Source: Mucilaginibacter sp. SJ (GTDB lineage Bacteria; Bacteroidota; Bacteroidia; Sphingobacteriales; Sphingobacteriaceae). Taken from it: 64,000 nucleotides of DNA. Of the stretch, positions 8,713 to 17,965 are shown one piece after another. How positions within the stretch are numbered: the first letter of the stretch is position 1; every line of letters starts with the position of its first letter. The stretch is from assembly GCF_028993635.1 (NCBI RefSeq), contig NZ_CP118631.1, positions 5,518,001 to 5,582,000 of the forward strand. Reading direction: 5' to 3'. Both the position numbers and the translations under genes were made by a program. The notes beneath the pieces are model-generated. The model ran no database searches. It was not told where the DNA came from and saw nothing but the letters and a program-made list of their open reading frames with translations.

Positions 8713-10989
8713 TTAAGCCAGATCAAACCTGTCGAGGTTTATTACCTTGGTCCAGGCGGCAACAAAATCTTTCACAAATTTGTTTTGTCCATCGGCACTT
8801 CCGTATACTTCTGCAATAGCCCTTAGTTCAGCATTGGAGCCGAGTACAAGATCGGCGCGGGTTGCTGTCCATTTTATGGCGCCGGTATTGCGGTCGCTGC
8901 CTTCGTAAAGTTCCCTGTCGGCAGATGTGGCTTTCCATGCGGTGCCCATATCAAGCAGGTTTACAAAGAAATCGTTACTAAGCACACCCTCACGCGAGGT
9001 AAACACGCCATGTTTCGATCCGTCATAATTGATGTTTAATACTCGCAGGCCACCCAGCAGCACAGTTAGTTCAGGCGCTGTCAGGCTGAGTAAATGCGCC
9101 TTATCAATCAGTAACTCTTCGGTAGAAACCGGGTGTTTTGTTTTACGATAATTGCGGAACCCATCGGCTGCAGGTTCGAGGTAACCGAATGATTCTACAT
9201 CGGTTTCTTCCTGTGAGGCATCGGTACGACCCGGAGTAAACGGAACGGCGATATCATGACCGCCATCCTTAGCCGCTTTCTCAATAGCAGCACTTCCTGC
9301 CAGCGCGATCAAATCGGCCAGTGAAACTTTTTTGCCATCGGTTTGAGCATTATTGAAATCTTTTTGGATCCCTTCAAGCACGTTCAACACTTTTTGTAAT
9401 TGTGTAGGATTATTTACCTGCCAGTACCTTTGCGGGGCCAGGCGAATGCGGCCACCATTTATACCACCGCGTTTATCGGTCCCGCGGAAAGTAGAGGCAG
9501 CAGCCCATGTTGTTGAAACCAATTCAGATATGCTTAAGCCAGATGCCAATATTTTCGCCTTTAAAGCAGCAACGTCGCTTTCAACTATCGTTGCGTAATC
9601 GGCAGCCGGGATAGGATCTTGCCAAAGCAGTACTTCTTTAGGTACATCGGCACCCAGGTAACGGACCCTTGGCCCCATATCGCGGTGTGTTAATTTAAAC
9701 CATGCGCGTGCAAAGGCATCAGCAAACTGATCAGGATTTTCCAGGAAACGCCTTGATACCTTTTCATATGCAGGATCAAACCTTAAAGAAAGATCGGTGG
9801 TGAGCATGGTTGGCAAATGCTTTTTGGAAGCATCGTAAGCATCGGGGATGATAGCTTCCGCGTTTTTAGCCACCCATTGGTGCGCGCCAGCCGGGCTTTT
9901 GGTTAATTCCCACTCAAAGCCAAACAGGTTTTCGAAAAAGTTATTGCTCCATTTGGTTGGCGTTGTGGTCCAGGTTACTTCCAGGCCGCTGGTGATGGTA
10001 TCCGCTCCTTTGCCAGAGCCGTAACGATTATGCCAGCCAAAGCCCTGTGCTCCAATGTCAGAGGCTTCGGGCTCCTTACCTACATTATCTGCAGATGCGG
10101 CCCCGTGGGTTTTGCCAAAAGTGTGGCCGCCTGCTATCAATGCAACGGTTTCCTCATCGTTCATGGCCATACGACCAAATGTATCACGGATATCTTTAGC
10201 GGCCATAACCGGGTCGGGGTTGCCGTCTGGTCCTTCGGGGTTTACATAGATCAAACCCATCTGCACTGCGGCAAGTGGTTTTTCAAGATTGCGTGAGTGA
10301 ATATCACCATCGGCATCATCATCTGAAACCAGTACGCCATGGCCTTCCTGCACACCGTGCGAACCATGTGCATAACGGATATCGCCGCCCAGCCAGGTAG
10401 TTTCTGCACCCCAGTATACAGATTCATCTGCTTCCCAGGCGTCTTCACGACCGCCGGCAAAGCCAAAGGTTTTAAATCCCATTGATTCAAGCGCTATATT
10501 TCCGGCAAGGATCATCAAGTCGGCCCACGAAATTTTGCGGCCATATTTTTGTTTAATGGGCCAAAGCAGCCTGCGGGCCTTATCAAGGCTTACGTTATCG
10601 GGCCAGCTGTTAAGCGGCGCAAAACGCTGTAAACCTGCACCGGCACCGCCGCGACCGTCACCTACACGATAGGTACCTGCACTGTGCCAGGCCATGCGGA
10701 TAAACAAACCACCATAGTGACCAAAATCTGCCGGCCACCAATCCTGCGAGTCGGTCATGAGCGCATGTAAATCGTTTTTTACAGCCTCCAGGTCGAGGCT
10801 TTTAAAGGCTTCCGCGTAATTAAAGCTTTCTTCCATTGGGTTTGACAGCGAAGAGTGCTGACGCAGGATATTTAGCTTTAACTGGTTTGGCCACCAATTG
10901 TGGTTCCGCGTACCGCCGCCGCCAACATTGTGCTTCATTGTGCCGTTGTGAAAAGGGCATTTACTAATGTCATTTGATCCGTTTTCCAT
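8713..10989 (-). CDS. katG: Catalase-peroxidase
   Basis: 758 residues, the two-domain bifunctional haem enzyme that destroys hydrogen peroxide. In the N-terminal active domain the distal Arg98, Trp101 and His102 (IRMAWHSAGTYR), Tyr248 (IYVNPEGPDG) and Met274 (FGRM) supply the Trp-Tyr-Met adduct needed for catalase activity, and the proximal haem ligand is His289 (AGGHTFGKTHGA). The Tyr-Met spacing is 26 as in characterised KatG, while the Trp-Tyr distance is longer than I recall for the mycobacterial enzyme, with an extra acidic loop (SDDDADGD, residues 222-229). The C-terminal domain is complete. There is no signal peptide, so it is cytoplasmic. It is transcribed alone; no OxyR/Fur-type regulator is adjacent. 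Confidence 0.97.
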   Translation of the reverse strand: MENGSNDISKCPFHNGTMKHNVGGGGTRNHNWWPNQLKLNILRQHSSLSNPMEESFNYAEAFKSLDLEAVKNDLHALMTDSQDWWPADFGHYGGLFIRMAWHSAGTYRVGDGRGGAGAGLQRFAPLNSWPDNVSLDKARRLLWPIKQKYGRKISWADLMILAGNIALESMGFKTFGFAGGREDAWEADESVYWGAETTWLGGDIRYAHGSHGVQEGHGVLVSDDDADGDIHSRNLEKPLAAVQMGLIYVNPEGPDGNPDPVMAAKDIRDTFGRMAMNDEETVALIAGGHTFGKTHGAASADNVGKEPEASDIGAQGFGWHNRYGSGKGADTITSGLEVTWTTTPTKWSNNFFENLFGFEWELTKSPAGAHQWVAKNAEAIIPDAYDASKKHLPTMLTTDLSLRFDPAYEKVSRRFLENPDQFADAFARAWFKLTHRDMGPRVRYLGADVPKEVLLWQDPIPAADYATIVESDVAALKAKILASGLSISELVSTTWAAASTFRGTDKRGGINGGRIRLAPQRYWQVNNPTQLQKVLNVLEGIQKDFNNAQTDGKKVSLADLIALAGSAAIEKAAKDGGHDIAVPFTPGRTDASQEETDVESFGYLEPAADGFRNYRKTKHPVSTEELLIDKAHLLSLTAPELTVLLGGLRVLNINYDGSKHGVFTSREGVLSNDFFVNLLDMGTAWKATSADRELYEGSDRNTGAIKWTATRADLVLGSNAELRAIAEVYGSADGQNKFVKDFVAAWTKVINLDRFDLA

Positions 10990-11516
10990 AATTATATTTA
11001 TATTTTGAATCTGCTGCTTAAATCCCGCCTGGGGTATTAAGTTTTATAAAATTATGATGTTAACCTCAACAATCACAATCAATTAATTCTATGTGCAGAT
11101 AGTTAAAAACTATAATATGGTTAGATGACACGGAATCGTCAAAAATGGAAGGAGAATTGCCATCTATGGAAACAAAAAAAGGGTAAGTGACTTTAATTTT
11201 ACCTTGATCTAATAAGCAAAAAACACTTTTTTAATCTATTTCCGATCCTTTTGTTAACGAATTGTTTAGTTTTGCATTAACCTTAATCTTATCAGTATTG
11301 AAAAAATATCCCATCCTGTAACAATAACCTAATCAAAACCGTCTTATCGAAAATATGAAGATGTTAAAGGTTGTGCCCTGTTAATTGGTTTGAAAATATT
11401 GGGCCTAAAGGTTATGGCTTAGAAAATATACCAGGCGTTATGTGGTGCTTGTAACAATATTCCCGATAGTTCTTTAATGGGTATTTTCATTGTAAAATAC
11501 AGTTTTAGTTAAAAAA

Positions 11517-11548
11517 AACAATGTGTTAGCCAGGGATAACACATTGTT
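11517..11548. terminator. Hairpin, possible bidirectional terminator
   Basis: AACAATGTGTTA (11517-11528) and TAACACATTGTT (11537-11548) are perfect 12-bp arms with an 8-nt loop, preceded by eight A and followed by TATT. It could also be an operator-type palindrome. Confidence 0.5.
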
Positions 11549-11633
11549 TATTATCCCTGCCATCAATACTCCTTCATTTAAATTTTACTTTCTGATAGCT
11601 CTATAGTAGGATCCTGTATATAAAAATATTAAA

Positions 11634-11660
11634 AGAGGCTGTTTTCGGACAGCTTTTTTT
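11634..11660 (+). terminator. Rho-independent terminator upstream of the GH20 gene
   Basis: GCTGT (11638-11642), loop TTTCGG, ACAGC (11649-11653), then seven T in a row. It has the layout of a plus-strand terminator, 68 bp before the chosen GH20 start codon, and could end a small RNA or act as an attenuator in the GH20 leader. Confidence 0.6.
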
Positions 11661-11728
11661 GTTGTAAAATGCATATTATTGTATAACGTGTGCGTACACG
11701 TATGGTTGTAATCCAATTTTTTATTAAT

Positions 11729-13288
11729 ATGAAGACCTTTTTGCAGCGTGGTTTTATTTTATTTCTGCTCATTGCGGGTTTGAGTTTTTCGGGATCAGCC
11801 ATCAATTTTAAACCGGCAGATTCGGTTCAAATAAAAGGTTTTCACTTAGATATGCGGATCCAGGTAATGAAGTTACCTGCCTTAAAGCGGTTTGCTTTAA
11901 ACCTGGGTAAAAACGGTATTAATACTATTATAATGGAATGGGAGGGAAGTTATCCGTTTGCGAAAGAACCTCTTATTGCCAACAGGTATGCTTATTCACG
12001 AGAAGAGGTTCGCGATTTTGTGCGCTATTGTAATTCGCTTCATATCCAGGTGATTCCACTGCAGCAAAGCTTTGGACACGTGGAGTATATCCTTCGCAAT
12101 TATAAATATGCCGCCCTGCGAGAAGATCAGAAAGATTTTAGCCAGGTTTGCCCAAGTGAGCCCGAATTAAATAAGAAGTTATTCACCTCCCTTTACACCG
12201 ATTTGGTTTCAACGCATAACTCGCCCTACATTCACATCGGTGGCGACGAGACCTACTTACTGGGACACTGCGAAAAATGCAAAAAGCGAGCAGCCGAAAT
12301 AGGCTTGTCGCGATTGTATTTTGACCATATTAAAATGTTGTGTGATATTGTGGCAGGCCTGGGGAAAAGGCCAATTGTATGGGCCGATATCGCCTTGAAA
12401 TATCCGAACTATATTAGCCTGCTGCCCAAGGAAACTGTTTTTGTAGATTGGAATTATGGCTGGGACGTGAACCATTTTGGTGATCATGCCAAACTGCTAA
12501 AATCAGGATATGAGATCTGGGGATCGCCGGCGATCAGAAGTTACCCGGATAACTATTTTCTTACCGATTGGCAAAAACATTTTAATAACATCAGGGATTT
12601 TATTCCCTTGTCCCGAAAGCTGGGTTATAAAGGCATCGTCATGACCTCATGGTCAACCTCGGGTGTTTACTCCTCCCTGTTTGAATCGGAAGATGAACTG
12701 ATCGACTTATATGCTATTCGCCATGTATATCCTTTAAACGGTTTCAATATCCTGGTTAATTATTATCTAAGTACCTTAAATGGCGATAGAAAGTTAACTA
12801 ATGATCAGTTCATCACCAATTATTGTAGTTCCCGTTATGGCTTAAACCCGCAACAGGCCATGCAGTTTAAGAATGCTTTATTTGCCACGCCCTACAATGT
12901 GGTTCACGGAAAGGTTATATCGCCAAAGGAGATAACAGTAAACCAGTTGCTGGATAGCGCGACTAATGCCCTGAACATGCTGAAATCATTGAAACCGATA
13001 AGAGAGGAGCAGGAGTTTAGACATTATGTTTTAATGGCAGGGATCAGGGTGTATTACCTTACCTGCATGACAATTGAAACTGAAGTAAACTCACCCGGTT
13101 TTTCTGCCGATCAGGTTCCGGTATACCTAACAAAACTTGATAAACTATTGGCTGATGAACAAAAGCTGAGCGCTGCGTTCATTGCGCTTAATAAGGATTT
13201 TCTTTACAAATCGGCACTCGATGAGGAAAATCTATTGAGAAGCCAGAAGATTCATGTGCTGTATAACCGTTTGGCTAAAATAAAGTGA
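11729..13288 (+). CDS. Secreted GH20-like glycoside hydrolase (beta-N-acetylhexosaminidase family)
   Basis: A protein of about 519 residues. The start at ATG 11729 is preferred over an in-frame GTG at 11690 because it begins directly with a signal peptide (MKTFLQRGFILFLLIAGLSF). A TIM-barrel follows, with the family 20 signature YIHIGGDETYLLG, in which Asp173-Glu174 are the expected catalytic pair, and a Cys-rich HCEKCKK just after it. GH20 enzymes remove terminal N-acetylglucosamine or N-acetylgalactosamine by substrate-assisted catalysis. No separate N-terminal GH20b domain is obvious, and the C-terminal 150 residues are helical and unrecognised, so the substrate may differ from classical hexosaminidases. 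It converges with a LacI-type regulator. Confidence 0.8.
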   Translation: MKTFLQRGFILFLLIAGLSFSGSAINFKPADSVQIKGFHLDMRIQVMKLPALKRFALNLGKNGINTIIMEWEGSYPFAKEPLIANRYAYSREEVRDFVRYCNSLHIQVIPLQQSFGHVEYILRNYKYAALREDQKDFSQVCPSEPELNKKLFTSLYTDLVSTHNSPYIHIGGDETYLLGHCEKCKKRAAEIGLSRLYFDHIKMLCDIVAGLGKRPIVWADIALKYPNYISLLPKETVFVDWNYGWDVNHFGDHAKLLKSGYEIWGSPAIRSYPDNYFLTDWQKHFNNIRDFIPLSRKLGYKGIVMTSWSTSGVYSSLFESEDELIDLYAIRHVYPLNGFNILVNYYLSTLNGDRKLTNDQFITNYCSSRYGLNPQQAMQFKNALFATPYNVVHGKVISPKEITVNQLLDSATNALNMLKSLKPIREEQEFRHYVLMAGIRVYYLTCMTIETEVNSPGFSADQVPVYLTKLDKLLADEQKLSAAFIALNKDFLYKSALDEENLLRSQKIHVLYNRLAKIK

Positions 13289-13321
13289 GGTTTGAGATCT
13301 TCAGATTGCTTGTAGTTTAAA

Positions 13322-14386
13322 CTACCCATTATAAAACCGGTAGTTTTCTTTCGTGATGATATCAATAGGCATATAAGTTGATTTTTCAACCCCGCTTATT
13401 TTAAAGAGATGTTTATAAAGTGCCATGACGCCGAGATAGCCCTGTTCTTTAGGGCGCTGGCAAATCAGGAAGGTAATTTGGCCGGTTATAAGGTAATCGA
13501 TATTTTTTTTCAAGAAATCGTAGCCCACAAGCAATATATCTGTTTGTTTATGCTTTGCTAAAATCCCGGCTATAACGTTTACCCTTGAGTTGGTTACAAA
13601 AATGGCTTTGATGGCAGGTTCAGCCGTTAATTCATGGAGCAATACTTTTTCTGCCGTGTCAAATTTGGTGTCGTTAATATGAAGGGTGATAATCCGGTTG
13701 GTGTTCCCGCTGCTCTCAAAAAAACTTTTAAACCCTCGTTCCTTTCTCAGCAGGTGATGGTTATTTTCGAGATCGGTTGATATGTTTACCGTTAAAATTT
13801 TATCCTGTTTTTGAATGGCAAGGCTGATTAGCTGGGCGGCGAGCATACCGCTTTGATAAAGCTCAGGACCGATATAGGTAAGGCCAGGCTGGCCGGGCAA
13901 ATCCGAATTTATAAATACCAGCGGCAGTTCAAGCTCCAGGATCCTTTTGACAAACGCCATTGAATCTTCCACAAATGATGGAGCCATGAGTACCGCGTCA
14001 GGCTCGTTTTTCAGCAACTCATCGGCCGCTTTATGGAAGCTGCTTTTTGAGTTGAGATCGTAGAAGTAATATTGAACGGTTACACCAAATTGCCTAATCT
14101 CGTCTGCTGCTTGTTTTATGCCGTTTAAAGGGTAGCTCCAATAATCTGTTTCATCAGAAACAGCCGGGATCAGGATGGCAAAATTCAAGATCTTACGGGA
14201 TGCTAAGAGGCTGGCCATTTTATTGGGCCGGAAGTTCATTTCCTCAATAATGGCATTGATCTTCTTTTTGGTATCCTCAGATACCCCCTTTCTGTTGTGA
14301 ATAACCCTGTCTACAGTGCCAATGGATACATTTGCCCTCCGGGCAATTTCTTTAACACCTGTTAATTCGGTTCCTGTTTTTTTCAT
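13322..14386 (-). CDS. LacI-family transcriptional regulator
   Basis: About 354 residues if started at ATG 14386; an in-frame TTG at 14401 would add five. The N-terminal helix-turn-helix is clear (GVKEIARRANVSIGTVDRV, then the hinge-helix region EEMNFRPNKMASLLAS). The rest is a periplasmic-binding-protein fold of the ribose/galactose type that binds a sugar effector (NFAILIPAVSDE, PDAVLMAPSF, LVGYDFLKKN). The family represses or activates sugar genes. Neighbours that it could control are the convergent GH20 gene and the divergent SGNH hydrolase 211 bp away; the divergent one is the usual arrangement. Confidence 0.9.
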   Translation of the reverse strand: MKKTGTELTGVKEIARRANVSIGTVDRVIHNRKGVSEDTKKKINAIIEEMNFRPNKMASLLASRKILNFAILIPAVSDETDYWSYPLNGIKQAADEIRQFGVTVQYYFYDLNSKSSFHKAADELLKNEPDAVLMAPSFVEDSMAFVKRILELELPLVFINSDLPGQPGLTYIGPELYQSGMLAAQLISLAIQKQDKILTVNISTDLENNHHLLRKERGFKSFFESSGNTNRIITLHINDTKFDTAEKVLLHELTAEPAIKAIFVTNSRVNVIAGILAKHKQTDILLVGYDFLKKNIDYLITGQITFLICQRPKEQGYLGVMALYKHLFKISGVEKSTYMPIDIITKENYRFYNG

Positions 14387-14597
14387 GAGCGTGTAAACCA
14401 AATGTACTATATTTTGATAATTGTGCCTGTTTATAATTACGGGCTACGCATTAAATGTCGGCAAAACGTTTTTTAAATTGTCGGTTACAGCGCTTAACTT
14501 TAAGGCCGGTCAATTACAAATACTGATACAAAGCCCAACAAAATTTTAATAGTTACAGCAAATCAGTATTTTCGGCAAATACCTTTATAATCCTCAA

Positions 14598-15368
14598 ATG
14601 AAAGATACCAAAAACTACCGTCGTCATTTTTTAAAAACCACTGCTGTAGGCACACTTGCTGCTATGGGCATACCCTCAATTGTTTCATCGGCTTTAGCTG
14701 CCGAAAAACCAGCCCCAAAAATAACTTTTAACCAGGGCGATGTAGTGCTTTTTCAGGGCGACTCCATTACCGACTGGGGCCGCGATCATAACAAAACCGA
14801 ACCCAATACCACAAGTGCTTTAGGCTCGGGTTACGCATTGCTTACAGCATCACAATTGTTGCTTAAGCATGCCGATAAAGGACTTAAAATTTACAATAAA
14901 GGCATCAGCGGAAATAAAGTATTTCAGCTGGCCGACCGTTGGGACACCGATTGTCTTGCCCTTAAACCAAACGTGCTGAGCATACACATCGGTGTAAACG
15001 ACTTTTGGCATACGCTTACCAACGGTTATACAGGTACTATTGATACTTACATTACCGACTATAAAAAACTGCTTACCCGCACAAAACAGGCTCTGCCCGA
15101 TATTAAACTGGTAATTTGCGAGCCTTTTGCCGAAAAAAATGTGAAGGCTGTTGATGATAAGTGGTACCCGGCATTTGATGCTTACCGTAAGGCAGCCAAA
15201 AATGTAGCAGCCGAGTTCGGCGCCGTGTTTGTACCCTACCAATCTGCATTTGACAAAGCCGAACAAACCGCACCGGCCACCTACTGGAACCTTGATGGTG
15301 TACACCCCAGCGTAGCCGGCGAAGCACTCATGGCCCAAACATGGCTGAAAGCAGTTGGAGCCTTATAA
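14598..15368 (+). CDS. SGNH/GDSL-family hydrolase with Tat-like signal
   Basis: 256 residues. The N-terminus YRRHFLKTTAVGTLAAMG is a twin-arginine-type export signal, with a likely cleavage after SSALA (residue 34 or so). The four SGNH blocks are all present: nucleophile Ser56 in FQGDSITDWG, Gly in KGISGNKV, Asn134 in IHIGVNDFWH, and Asp233/His236 in LDGVHPSVAG. Such enzymes are esterases, commonly deacetylating glycans (rhamnogalacturonan or xylan acetylesterases). The upstream LacI-type gene and the nearby GH20 suggest glycan processing, but the substrate is inferred only. Confidence 0.9.
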   Translation: MKDTKNYRRHFLKTTAVGTLAAMGIPSIVSSALAAEKPAPKITFNQGDVVLFQGDSITDWGRDHNKTEPNTTSALGSGYALLTASQLLLKHADKGLKIYNKGISGNKVFQLADRWDTDCLALKPNVLSIHIGVNDFWHTLTNGYTGTIDTYITDYKKLLTRTKQALPDIKLVICEPFAEKNVKAVDDKWYPAFDAYRKAAKNVAAEFGAVFVPYQSAFDKAEQTAPATYWNLDGVHPSVAGEALMAQTWLKAVGAL

Positions 15369-15556
15369 GAAGCTAAAAGCCGAAGGCTTAAGGCTCAAAG
15401 CTTTTAATATCCTATAGTATGTTTAAGCTGTCAGGGATTAAAGGCTTTGAGCCTTTTGCTTTGTGCCTTAAGCTCGTAAGAAGCTAAAAGCTTTCCACTT
15501 TCTGCTTTAAGCTTCAAAATGCTTTCAGCTTTGGGCCTTCGGCTTTAAGCTCAAAA
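15369..15556. repeat. Palindromic AGCTTT/AAGCCGAAGGC repeat cluster
   Basis: The stretch between the esterase and the ABC-F gene is built of interwoven inverted repeats, for example AAAGCCGAAGGCTTAAGGCT on the left against GCTTTGGGCCTTCGGCTTTAA on the right, and GGCTCAAAGC against GCTTTGAGCC. A shorter relative (AGCTAAAAGC, GCTAAAAGCT) follows fbp at about 8414-8440. It can fold into several hairpins and carries no gene. Confidence 0.6.
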
Positions 15557-15561
15557 AACAG

Positions 15562-15569
15562 TATCTTTG
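15562..15569 (+). promoter_or_regulatory. Candidate Bacteroidetes -7 box of the ABC-F gene
   Basis: TATCTTTG fits the TAnnTTTG -7 consensus of the main Bacteroidetes sigma factor. It ends only 7 bp before the ATG, so a transcript from it would be nearly leaderless. No -33 TTTG at the normal distance is evident, which lowers confidence. Confidence 0.4.
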
Positions 15570-15576
15570 CGCGTAA

Positions 15577-17499
15577 ATGATTGCTATAAATAACCTTACG
15601 TTCGAGATTGGTGCGCGGGCCCTATATGATGAAGCTAACTGGCATATTAAACCCGGTGAAAAAATTGGTTTAATTGGTGCCAACGGTACAGGTAAAACTA
15701 CCCTTTTAAAAATTATTGTAGGCGACTATAAGCCTACTTCCGGAACGGTATCAATGGCTAAGGACCTTACTATGGGGTACCTTAACCAGGATCTGCTTTC
15801 ATACTCATCTGACAAAAACATTGTACATGTGGCCATGGAAGCCTTTGAGCGCCAGAACCAGCTGCACGATGAGATCGAGAACCTGCTCAAAAAGCTTGAA
15901 ACGGATTATAGCGAAGAATTGTTAAATAAACTTAGCGACAAGCAGCACGAGTTTGAACTGCTCGATGGTTACAACATTGAATATAAAGCCCATGAGATTT
16001 TAGCCGGTTTGGGTTTTAGTGATGAGGATTGCAAACGCAAGCTGAGTACCTTTTCGGGCGGTTGGCGGATGCGTGTAATGCTGGCCAAAATCCTGTTACA
16101 GGCACCTGATATCCTCCTGCTGGATGAGCCTACCAACCACCTCGACTTGCCATCTATCCAATGGCTGGAAGATTATTTGAAATCGTTCCCCGGCGCCATC
16201 ATCATCGTATCGCACGATAGGTGGTTCCTGGATAAAGTGATCAACCGCACGGTTGAATCGCGCAAGGGTAAGCTGACTGTTTACGCAGGCAATTACTCTT
16301 TCTATCTCGAAGAAAAAGCGCTGCGCGAAGAAATTCAGCGTGGTGAGTTTAAAAACCAGCAATCAAAAATAAAACAGGAAGAGCGTTTGATCGAGCGTTT
16401 TCGTGCCAAAGCTTCTAAGGCCAAAATGGCGCAATCCCGCATCAAAATGCTGGATAGAATGGAGCGTATTGATGATGTGGATGATGATAACCCATCGGTT
16501 AACTTCTCGTTCCGTTTCAGCAAGCAATCAGGCCGTCACGTGATAACTTTAGAGGATATCACCAAAAAATACCCTGCCATTGATATCCTTGATCATACTG
16601 AGGCGGTAATTGAAAAAGGTGATAAAATTGCGCTTATCGGTGCCAACGGCAAAGGTAAATCAACCCTGTTGCGCATCATCGCATCTGCCGATAAAGATTA
16701 CACCGGCACGGTAACCACTGGCCATAACGTAACCACTACATTTTTTGCCCAGCACCAGCTGGAATCTTTGCACCTCGAAAATCAGATATTGCAGGAGCTG
16801 CAATCATTTGCCCCCAAACATACTGATACCGAGTTGCGTACCATTTTAGGTTCATTCCTGTTCACCGGTGACGATGTGTTTAAGAAGATCAAAGTACTCT
16901 CGGGTGGTGAAAAATCGCGCGTGGCTTTGGCTAAGGCGCTTACTGCCGATGCCAACTTCCTGGTACTGGATGAGCCTACCAACCACCTGGATATGCAGTC
17001 GGTTAATATCCTGATCCAGGCGCTTGACCAGTACGAGGGTACTTTCATTGTGGTATCGCACGACAGGTATTTCCTTGATAACGTAGCGAACAAGATCTGG
17101 TTTATTGAAGATCAGAAGATCAAGATTTATCCGGGTACGTATGCCGAGTTTGACGAATGGTATGCCAAACGTAAACTGGAACCCAAAGCTGTTGCACCTG
17201 CACCTCAGCCTAAAAAGGAAGAGAAAAAGCCTGAGCCTGTTAAACAGCCGCAAGGCGAAAATAAGCATCAGCAGCTTAAAAAACTAAATCAGGACCTGGC
17301 AAAAATGGAGCAGCAAATTGCCGACCTTGAAAAAGAGGTAAAACAATTTGAAACCCAACTGGCCGACGAAAAAATATACAGCGATAACGCCAAACTAAAG
17401 CAAACCAACGCTGCCTACAGCGCCAAACAAACCGAGCTGAAACTAATGCAGGACAAGTGGGAAGCACTGGCCGAGCAGATTTTGGAGTTGGAATCGTAA
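15577..17499 (+). CDS. ABC-F family ATPase (EttA/Uup-type ribosome-associated protein)
   Basis: 640 residues with two ATP-binding cassettes on one chain and no membrane segments. First cassette: Walker A GANGTGKTT (about residue 34), signature FSGGWRMRVMLA and Walker B ILLLDEPTNHLD. Second cassette: Walker A GANGKGKST (about 354), signature LSGGEKSRVALA and Walker B FLVLDEPTNHLD. The charged linker between them (about 240-310; rich in Lys, Arg, Glu) is the P-site tRNA-interaction motif region. The last ~70 residues form a coiled coil after a Pro/Lys-rich spacer, as in Uup. ABC-F proteins act on the ribosome in translation or antibiotic protection; the Uup-like tail favours a housekeeping role. 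It appears to be a single-gene unit. Confidence 0.93.
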   Translation: MIAINNLTFEIGARALYDEANWHIKPGEKIGLIGANGTGKTTLLKIIVGDYKPTSGTVSMAKDLTMGYLNQDLLSYSSDKNIVHVAMEAFERQNQLHDEIENLLKKLETDYSEELLNKLSDKQHEFELLDGYNIEYKAHEILAGLGFSDEDCKRKLSTFSGGWRMRVMLAKILLQAPDILLLDEPTNHLDLPSIQWLEDYLKSFPGAIIIVSHDRWFLDKVINRTVESRKGKLTVYAGNYSFYLEEKALREEIQRGEFKNQQSKIKQEERLIERFRAKASKAKMAQSRIKMLDRMERIDDVDDDNPSVNFSFRFSKQSGRHVITLEDITKKYPAIDILDHTEAVIEKGDKIALIGANGKGKSTLLRIIASADKDYTGTVTTGHNVTTTFFAQHQLESLHLENQILQELQSFAPKHTDTELRTILGSFLFTGDDVFKKIKVLSGGEKSRVALAKALTADANFLVLDEPTNHLDMQSVNILIQALDQYEGTFIVVSHDRYFLDNVANKIWFIEDQKIKIYPGTYAEFDEWYAKRKLEPKAVAPAPQPKKEEKKPEPVKQPQGENKHQQLKKLNQDLAKMEQQIADLEKEVKQFETQLADEKIYSDNAKLKQTNAAYSAKQTELKLMQDKWEALAEQILELES

Positions 17500-17529
17500 G
17501 GTAAAAGCACCATGTTAGTTGAGTGCAAA

Positions 17530-17840
17530 CGACATTGAGTGTAAAGAGCCTGTCACCCTGAGCTTGTCGAAGGGTCGTGCGCAGAGGCCTGCCCACCATG
17601 CTTCGACAGGCTCAGCATGCAATGTCATTAAGTTAAGAGATTGACAAGCTGCACCAGAGGTGCAAAAGGTTTGTAGAAACCATTTTGAATAGATTTTTGG
17701 TGTGCCAGCGGTACACAACTCCGGTGTTCCGTACCTCTGGCACGGTTGTTATCGGTATAATATTTTGCTACAAACCTGTCCCCCCTCTGGGGGATTTTCC
17801 TTAAGTTAATGACATTGCTCAGCATGACACCCGTTTTACC
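17530..17840. repeat. REP-like palindromic repeat, copy split by a small mobile element
   Basis: TGTCACCCTGAGCTTGTCG starts at 17551 and its inverted arm CTTCGACAGGCTCAGCATG ends at 17619; the missing end (ACACCC) appears only after the inserted element, from 17827. The intact copy at 8572-8677 shows the undisturbed order CTCAGCATGACACCC. Confidence 0.85.
17620..17817. mobile_element. 198-bp MITE-like element with 17-bp terminal inverted repeats and 9-bp target duplication
   Basis: The left end reads CAATGTCATTAAGTTAA and the right end TTAAGTTAATGACATTG, inverted repeats with 16 of 17 matches. The element is flanked on both sides by CTCAGCATG (17611-17619 and 17818-17826), a perfect 9-bp direct duplication, and removing element plus one duplicate restores the intact REP-like repeat seen at 8572. 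Inside is a strong hairpin, GTGCCAGCGGTAC (17702-17714) with GTACCTCTGGCAC (17731-17743), one mismatch. There is no transposase gene, so it would be mobilised in trans by an insertion sequence with matching ends; none is in the window. Confidence 0.85.
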
Positions 17841-17841
17841 C

Positions 17842-17926
17842 CGTCATTGAGGAAAGAAGCAATCGCGAACGGTATAGGGCTGCTCTGTATAGCATGCGAT
17901 TGCCGTGCTATAGCTCACAATGACAT
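17842..17926. repeat. Degenerate CGTCATTG…CAATGACATG palindromic repeat
   Basis: CGTCATTGAGGAAAGAAGC followed by GCAATCGCGAAC on the left is mirrored by GCGATTGCCGTGC and CTCACAATGACATG on the right. It is a worn relative of the repeat at 18083-18176. Confidence 0.6.
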
Positions 17927-17965
17927 GGTTGTTTTGATCTGTTGTAGCGATGGTGCGCAGAGGCC

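Larger units (their letters stand above)
10990..11728. other. Long AT-rich intergenic region with two hairpins
   Basis: No convincing protein gene is seen in about 740 bp between katG (leftward) and the GH20 gene (rightward). It must hold both promoters. Two strong hairpins near its right end (11517-11548 and 11634-11660) read as terminators on the plus strand although no plus-strand gene lies upstream, which leaves room for an unannotated small RNA. Confidence 0.5.

Noticed and set aside
14850..15338. 162-codon minus-strand frame
   Set aside because: It is a shadow of the SGNH hydrolase gene, whose catalytic motifs are complete.
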